Shown piece by piece: positions 59,455 to 64,000 of a DNA stretch of 64,000 nt. Positions within the stretch are counted from its first letter, which is position 1. The number at the start of each line of letters is the position of its first letter. Under the pieces are notes generated by a model. It searched no databases, had not been told where the DNA came from, and saw only the letters and a program-made list of their open reading frames with translations. This DNA is from Nocardioides sp. CER19 (lineage in GTDB: Bacteria > Actinomycetota > Actinomycetes > Propionibacteriales > Nocardioidaceae), in contig NZ_JARVWS010000002.1 of assembly GCF_029846275.1 (NCBI RefSeq), positions 1,054,001 through 1,118,000 of the forward strand, given 5' to 3'. Made by a program: the position numbers and the translations under genes.

Positions 59455-61086
59455 ATGACCATCGAGCCCCCGACCCGCGAGCAGATCGCCCGGCTGCAGA
59501 CACTGAGCCCGTTCGAGCTCAAGGCCGAGCTCGGCATGCTGGCCGGCGAGCACGAACGACGTACGGCCTTCCACATGCTCAACGCCGGGCGTGGCAACCC
59601 CAACTTCGTCGCGACCACGCCGCGGGCAGCCTTCTTCACCCTCGGCCGGTTCGCACTCGAGGAGTGCCGCCGGAACCGGGAGTGGGACGAGACACTGGCC
59701 GGCGTCCCCTCCGAGACAGGCATCGCCGAGCGCTTCAACGCATGGCTGGAGAGCCATGCCGGCGAGGAGGGCGCCGACATGCTCGGTCGGCTGCTCACCT
59801 ACGGGGTGGAGACCTGTGGCTTCACCCCGGACGCGTTCGTGTGGGAGCTGGCCGACTCCGTGATCGGCGACCACTACCCCGAACCGGACCGGATGCTGCA
59901 CCACACCGAGCACATCGTGCACCGCTACCTGGTGCAGGAGATGGGCGGCCCGAAGGGGTTCGACGGCACCTGGGACCTGTTCGCGGTCGAGGGCGGCACC
60001 GCCGCGATGTGCTACGTGTTCGACACCCTCATCAAGAACCGGCTGATCCACCGCGGCGACCGGATCGCGATCATGGCGCCGGTCTTCACGCCCTACCTGG
60101 AGATCCCACAGCTCGACGAGTACGCCTTCGACACCCTCCTGCTCGACGCAGCCGTGAGCGGCGAGGACGGGATGCACCTGTGGCAGTACTCCGACGACGA
60201 GATCGACAAGCTCCGCGACCCGTCGATCAAGGCGCTGTTCCTGGTCAACCCGAGCAACCCGCCGTCGGTGCGGATCGCCGATGAGACCTTGGCACGGATC
60301 GCGCAGATCGTGGCCACCGACAACCCCGGACTGACGGTCATCACCGACGACGTCTACGGCACCTTCATCGACGGGTTCCGCTCGTTCATGGCCGAGGTCC
60401 CGCGCAACACGATCGGCGTCTACTCGTTCTCGAAGTACTTCGGCGCCACCGGGTGGCGTCTCGGGGTCATCGCGGTGGGCCGCGACAACATCTTCGACGA
60501 GCGACTGGCGGCGCTCCCGGCCGACGACAAGCAGGCTCTCGTCGCGCGTTACGGCACTCTCACCCTGGAACCGGAGAAGATCAGGTTCGTGGATCGCCTC
60601 GTGGCCGATAGCCGCTCGGTGGCGCTGAACCACACCGCGGGACTCTCGCTGCCGCAGCAATGCCAGATGCTGCTGTTTGCGGCCTTCTGCCTGCTCGACG
60701 ACGAGGACCGCTACAAGTCGCTCGCGCAGGGCCTCATCCGTGGTCGGCTGGACCGTCTGATTCGCGGGATGGACGTCGTCCTCGCCGAAGACCCGCTCCG
60801 CGTCGGCTACTACATCGAGCTGGACCTCCTGCTCTGGGCCGAGAAGCAGTTCGGCACCGACTTCGCCGGCTGGATGCGCCAGCGCTACGAGCCCACCGAC
60901 ATCCTGTTCCGACTGGCCGAGCAGACCGGCATCGTTGCGCTCAACGGAGGTGGCTTCGCCGGACCGCCGTGGTCGATCAGGATCTCGATCGCCAACCTCG
61001 AGGACGAGCAGTACGACCAGATCGGCGCCAGCCTGCGCGCGGTCGGCGAGCAGTATGTCGAGGAGTGGCGGGCCGAGGCGGGCTGA
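59455..61086 (+). CDS. asdA: Aspartate 4-decarboxylase (PLP-dependent)
   Basis: A 543-residue fold-type I PLP enzyme, the size of bacterial aspartate beta-decarboxylases. PLP-binding Lys is expected in YSFSKYFGATGWRLG; other signatures are HMLNAGRGNPNF, VEGGTAAMCYVF, VNPSNPPSVRI, VITDDVYGTF and NGGGFAGPPWSIRIS. The reaction is L-aspartate to L-alanine plus CO2, consuming a proton. Paired with AspT, export of alanine against import of aspartate yields a membrane potential and pH gradient. AAGGAGAGAAG precedes the ATG at 59455. Confidence 0.93.
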   Translation: MTIEPPTREQIARLQTLSPFELKAELGMLAGEHERRTAFHMLNAGRGNPNFVATTPRAAFFTLGRFALEECRRNREWDETLAGVPSETGIAERFNAWLESHAGEEGADMLGRLLTYGVETCGFTPDAFVWELADSVIGDHYPEPDRMLHHTEHIVHRYLVQEMGGPKGFDGTWDLFAVEGGTAAMCYVFDTLIKNRLIHRGDRIAIMAPVFTPYLEIPQLDEYAFDTLLLDAAVSGEDGMHLWQYSDDEIDKLRDPSIKALFLVNPSNPPSVRIADETLARIAQIVATDNPGLTVITDDVYGTFIDGFRSFMAEVPRNTIGVYSFSKYFGATGWRLGVIAVGRDNIFDERLAALPADDKQALVARYGTLTLEPEKIRFVDRLVADSRSVALNHTAGLSLPQQCQMLLFAAFCLLDDEDRYKSLAQGLIRGRLDRLIRGMDVVLAEDPLRVGYYIELDLLLWAEKQFGTDFAGWMRQRYEPTDILFRLAEQTGIVALNGGGFAGPPWSIRISIANLEDEQYDQIGASLRAVGEQYVEEWRAEAG

Positions 61087-61248
61087 TCATCGTGCTACGC
61101 CGGGTCGGGGCACGCTGGACCGCCGCTGGATTCCGCGCGGCCCCGGAACTGTGGATGCCGCGCGCCACGGCCGCGTGGTCATCGTGCGCACAACGGAAGC
61201 GATGAGACCCGTCGTGACAAACCGACCCCGAGCGCTTGGAGGATCCCG

Positions 61249-62043
61249 GTGACCGAGAGCCCGAGCCCGACGCACCCGCGGGCGGACCACGTCCCCCCGG
61301 GCTGGGCGGTGCACGCCGTCGGGCTCTCGGTCCGCGGCCCCCGCGGTCCGGTCTTCGAGAACGTCTCGCTCGACGTCGCGGCCGGAGGGACGCTGGTGGT
61401 CGTGGGCCCGGCCGGGTCTGGGCGTACGGCGCTCCTGCTCGCCCTCGCCGGTCGGATGCGGCTGGCCACGGGAGGTGCGGCCGTGGGGCCGCACCGTCTC
61501 CCCGCCGAGGCGGCGGCGGTCCGCGAGGGGGTCGCGCTGGCGAGCGGTGGCCAGGCACTGGAGCTCGACGAGTACCTCACCGTGGGCGACCACCTCGACG
61601 AGTGGCGGATGTCGGCGCGTGGCGACGTCAGCGCGCTCGACGCGGCCCTCGACCTCCTCGCGCCCGCCGGAATGCCGCTCCACATGCGATCCGACGAGAT
61701 CACGCCACTCGAACGGCTGGCCCTCCAGCTCGCGCTCGCCGTCGCGGACCTGCCGAGCGTCATCGTGGTCGACGACCTCGACGCCAGCGCTCCCCGCGGC
61801 CTCCATGACGAGCTCTGGCAGCTCGTGCGCCGCGTCCGTGGTCTCGGCATCACTGTGCTCGCGTCCGCCTCGGAGGCGCCGTCCTGGACGGCGCGCGCCG
61901 ACCTGAGCGTGCTGGCGCTGCCGAAGTTGGCCGCGGTGGAGCCCGCCGGTCGCGACCCGGACCGCGATTCTGGGCTCGGCCGGGCGCCCCGCGATCCCCG
62001 CGACCGGCAGACCGAGGACGAGATCGGGACGGAAGAGCTATGA
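61249..62043 (+). CDS. ABC-type ATPase with Arg P-loop, partner of YhgE/Pip
   Basis: A 264-residue ABC-like ATPase. AVHAVGLSVRGPRGPVFENVSLDVAAGGTLVVVGPAGSGRTALLLALAGRM contains the Walker A GPAGSGRT with Arg in place of Lys. Walker B is SVIVVDDLDAS. The signature is weak (TPLERLALQLAL). This subgroup regularly lies beside YhgE/Pip proteins in actinobacteria, and the stop is overlapped by that gene. GTG 61249 is preceded by ggaggatcc. The tail is acidic. Whether it hydrolyses ATP normally is open. Confidence 0.83.
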   Translation: MTESPSPTHPRADHVPPGWAVHAVGLSVRGPRGPVFENVSLDVAAGGTLVVVGPAGSGRTALLLALAGRMRLATGGAAVGPHRLPAEAAAVREGVALASGGQALELDEYLTVGDHLDEWRMSARGDVSALDAALDLLAPAGMPLHMRSDEITPLERLALQLALAVADLPSVIVVDDLDASAPRGLHDELWQLVRRVRGLGITVLASASEAPSWTARADLSVLALPKLAAVEPAGRDPDRDSGLGRAPRDPRDRQTEDEIGTEEL

Positions 62044-64000
62044 GCCGAACGCTGCGAAGCCCGATCACCGTGGTGTGTCTGGCGCTCGTCGAGCTGCGCC
62101 GGTTCCGGGGACCGGTGCGGCCGTTGGTGCTGATCGCGCTCGTCCTGCTGCCCACGCTCTACGCGGCCACCTACCTGTGGGCGAACTGGGACCCCTACGG
62201 CAACACCGCCAAGATCCCCGTGGCCGTGGTCAACGCGGATCGGCTCGCGCACACCAACGACGGGCAACGCGTCGACGCCGGCGCCGATGTCGTGACCCAG
62301 CTGCGGGCTCAGCCGCTGTTCGACTGGCGCTTCGTCGACGGCGCGGAAGCACGCCGCGGCCTGGAGCAGGGCGACTACTACTTCACGATCACCATCCCGG
62401 CGGACTTCAGCAGCCGACTCGCCTCGGCCCGGACGACGGCCCCGTCGCGCGGCACGATCCACATCGAGGGCAACGACGCCAACAACTACGTGGCCGGGAT
62501 CATGGCCGAGGCGACGCAGTCCGAGCTCGAGGACCAGATCAACGCCGCCGTCCACACGGCGTACGTGCGCGCGATCTACGGCGAGCTGTCCGGCGCCCAG
62601 CAGCAGCTCGACACCGCCGCTCAGGGTGCCGACCAGCTGGTGGCGGCGACGGCCACCGGGGAGAAGGCGGCCGGCGCCATGGGCTCCGGAACCCGGACGC
62701 TCGCGGCCGCGTCGGGCGACCTCGCCACCGGGGCGGACGAGGTCGCGACCGCGGCCGGAACACTCGCCGACCTCTCCCACGAGCTCGCTTCGGCGACCTC
62801 CGGTGCACTCCCCGCTGCGGCGGCGAGCCTGGTGAGCACGGCGCAGCTGGTCGACAGCGGGGTGAGCGACGTACGGCGGGGCACGAGTGCCGTGCACGGC
62901 CAGACCGGCGCCGTCGTCGACGCACTTCAACAGCTCGCCGAGCAGGAGCCGGCGATCGCGCAGAGTGCCGCCTTCCGGCACGCGCAGGTGGTGGCGCAGG
63001 CCGCGGACGCCCGTACCGGGAGGCTCGACAGCCGAGCGGCGCAGGCCGCTGCCCAGTCATCGGAGGCGCTGAGCAAGGCCCGCGGTCTCGAGCGCAGGGT
63101 CGGTGCCCTCCAGCAGGACCTCTCCCGTGCCGACAGCGCGACCCGGCTCATCTCGTCGGGAGTCGCGCACATCGACAGTGGCGTGCGCACCGTGGAGCGC
63201 GGGACCGACTCCCTGGCCGCGGCCGCACAGACCACCCGTGCTGCCGCCCGCCAGGCACACCAGGGCGCGTCGGCGATCGCCGACACGGTCGACTCCGCGC
63301 GCGCCGAGATCCCACCGACCGACCCCGACCACACCGCCCGGGCGGCGGAGGTGCTGGGCAGTCCCGTCGGCATCAGCCGCAGCAATCTCCATCCTGCGGG
63401 AGCCTACGGACGCGGATTCGCGCCGTTCTTCTTCGGGATCGCGCTGTGGGTCTTCGGGCTCGCGGCCTACCTGTTCGTGCAGCCCCTCAACCGGCGGCTG
63501 CTGGCACGCAACCTGTCCCCGCTGACGGTCGCCGCCGCCTCCTGGCTGCCGGCGATCCTCGTCGGCACGGTCGGCACGGTGGTGATGGTGACGATCACGC
63601 AGCTCGGCCTGGGGCTGGACCCGGAGCACCCGCTGCTCCTCTGGGGTCTGCTCCTGCTGGCGCTCGGTGCCTTCGTGGCGATCTCGCAGTTCTTCCGGGT
63701 GCTGCTGGGGACGCCGGCCTCGTTCGTGCTCCTGGTCCTGCTCATCCTCCAGCTCACCGCCTCCGGTGGCCTCTATCCGATGCCGACGGCCCCCGGCTTC
63801 TTCCAGGCGCTCAATCCGCTGCTGCCGATGACCTACCTGGTCGACGGTCTGCGGGTGGCGGTCTCCGGGGGAGAGGCGAGCCATGCCGCTCGCGACGCGG
63901 TCGTGCTCGCCGGGGTCATGGCCGTCTTCCTCGGACTGACCGCGCTCGTGCTGAGACGGCGCCGGATGTGGACGATGGCCACGCTGCGCCCGGAGATCGA
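62040..64000 (+). CDS. YhgE/Pip-family membrane protein, 3' end outside the window
   Basis: At least 653 codons, incomplete at the window edge. One N-terminal span (PLVLIALVLLPTLYAATYLWANWDPYGNT) precedes the extracellular Pip domain (IPVAVVNADRLAHT, YYFTITIPADFSSRL). A long Ala/Ser/Gln-rich helical region with YhgE-type repeats follows (ADQLVAATATGEKAAG, LISSGVAHIDSGVRTVERG). Four or five C-terminal spans end it (FFFGIALWVFGLAAYLF, AILVGTVGTVVMVTI, SFVLLVLLILQLTASGGLYP). Family members act in phage infection or export. It is coupled to the Arg-P-loop ATPase by ATGA overlap. Confidence 0.88.
   Translation, partial: MSRTLRSPITVVCLALVELRRFRGPVRPLVLIALVLLPTLYAATYLWANWDPYGNTAKIPVAVVNADRLAHTNDGQRVDAGADVVTQLRAQPLFDWRFVDGAEARRGLEQGDYYFTITIPADFSSRLASARTTAPSRGTIHIEGNDANNYVAGIMAEATQSELEDQINAAVHTAYVRAIYGELSGAQQQLDTAAQGADQLVAATATGEKAAGAMGSGTRTLAAASGDLATGADEVATAAGTLADLSHELASATSGALPAAAASLVSTAQLVDSGVSDVRRGTSAVHGQTGAVVDALQQLAEQEPAIAQSAAFRHAQVVAQAADARTGRLDSRAAQAAAQSSEALSKARGLERRVGALQQDLSRADSATRLISSGVAHIDSGVRTVERGTDSLAAAAQTTRAAARQAHQGASAIADTVDSARAEIPPTDPDHTARAAEVLGSPVGISRSNLHPAGAYGRGFAPFFFGIALWVFGLAAYLFVQPLNRRLLARNLSPLTVAAASWLPAILVGTVGTVVMVTITQLGLGLDPEHPLLLWGLLLLALGAFVAISQFFRVLLGTPASFVLLVLLILQLTASGGLYPMPTAPGFFQALNPLLPMTYLVDGLRVAVSGGEASHAARDAVVLAGVMAVFLGLTALVLRRRRMWTMATLRPEI

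Noticed and set aside
1..64000. CRISPR arrays, rRNA, tRNA, transposases, phage genes
   Set aside because: Looked for throughout; no regularly spaced repeats, RNA gene signatures or mobile-element enzymes were seen.

Overview
The window is bacterial, very GC-rich (roughly 70% or more by eye) and densely coded, with many 1 to 4 base ATGA/GTGA gene overlaps. The gene content points to an actinobacterium, most likely Nocardioides or a close relative in the Nocardioidaceae. The markers are AdnA/AdnB, mycoredoxin, UvrD2, WhiB7 with an AT-hook, UPF0182, a PPA1309-type protein, DUF5679, DUF6318, F420-type LLM enzymes and a REP-like palindrome of the GGTCTCGATACG/GGTCGAGTAGC type. I see no rRNA, tRNA, CRISPR array, transposase or prophage.

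Layout. (1) 1-6536: the end of a hydantoinase A subunit gene with an in-frame REP-like insertion, hydantoinase B, a hemerythrin-like protein, a cupin and an SDR, then carbamate kinase with a ring-opening amidohydrolase (barbiturase/cyanuric acid hydrolase family). This suggests catabolism of cyclic amides or ureas. (2) 6548-8397 (minus): a small hypothetical protein, a TfoX-like protein and a CoA-transferase. (3) 8485-28519: a conserved actinobacterial DNA repair/redox/resistance block in the order adnA, adnB, nudC, mrx1, uvrD2, whiB7. It is interrupted by a flavoprotein, by a six-gene sulfonate-sulfur cluster and by a DUF1697/MerR/MFS group. The sulfur cluster holds an SsuD-like monooxygenase, SsuB, SsuC, a DszB-like desulfinase, a second cytosolic binding-protein-fold protein and the lipoprotein SsuA. 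whiB7 has an upstream promoter, a leader ORF and an intrinsic terminator typical of antibiotic-responsive attenuation. (4) 28622-41452: small zinc-ribbon proteins, two secreted proteins, VOC, an orphan TOMM-type E1-like protein, DUF5679, a PHP protein and peptidases. The conserved metalloprotease, YlbL-like PDZ protease, PPA1309 and UPF0182 genes continue the synteny seen around whiB7 in mycobacteria. (5) 41532-52289: accessory genes, including an SRPBCC/ArsR operon, an ECF sigma factor, a secreted Asp-box protein, a hydrolase, a deaminase/LLM operon with a divergent Lrp regulator, and a SpoIIE-type phosphatase. (6) 52405-64000: a DegP-like protease, a large LuxR-family (LAL) regulator, then an AspT antiporter and aspartate 4-decarboxylase pair. 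That pair is flanked by two ABC-type ATPases whose P-loop lysine is replaced by arginine. The second is coupled to a YhgE/Pip membrane protein that runs off the end.

Regulatory structures stand out. They are the whiB7 leader, a helically phased array of six DnaA-box-like 9-mers (32519-32660) in a divergent promoter region, a long (~240 bp arms) inverted repeat that gives two divergent genes the same 5' leader (56991-57628), a palindromic MerR operator, and several REP-like hairpins. The best candidate for an unusual biochemical system is the sulfonate cluster. It combines an Ssu-type monooxygenase and transporter with a cytosolic protein carrying the Cys/His/Arg active-site pattern of the dibenzothiophene desulfinase DszB.
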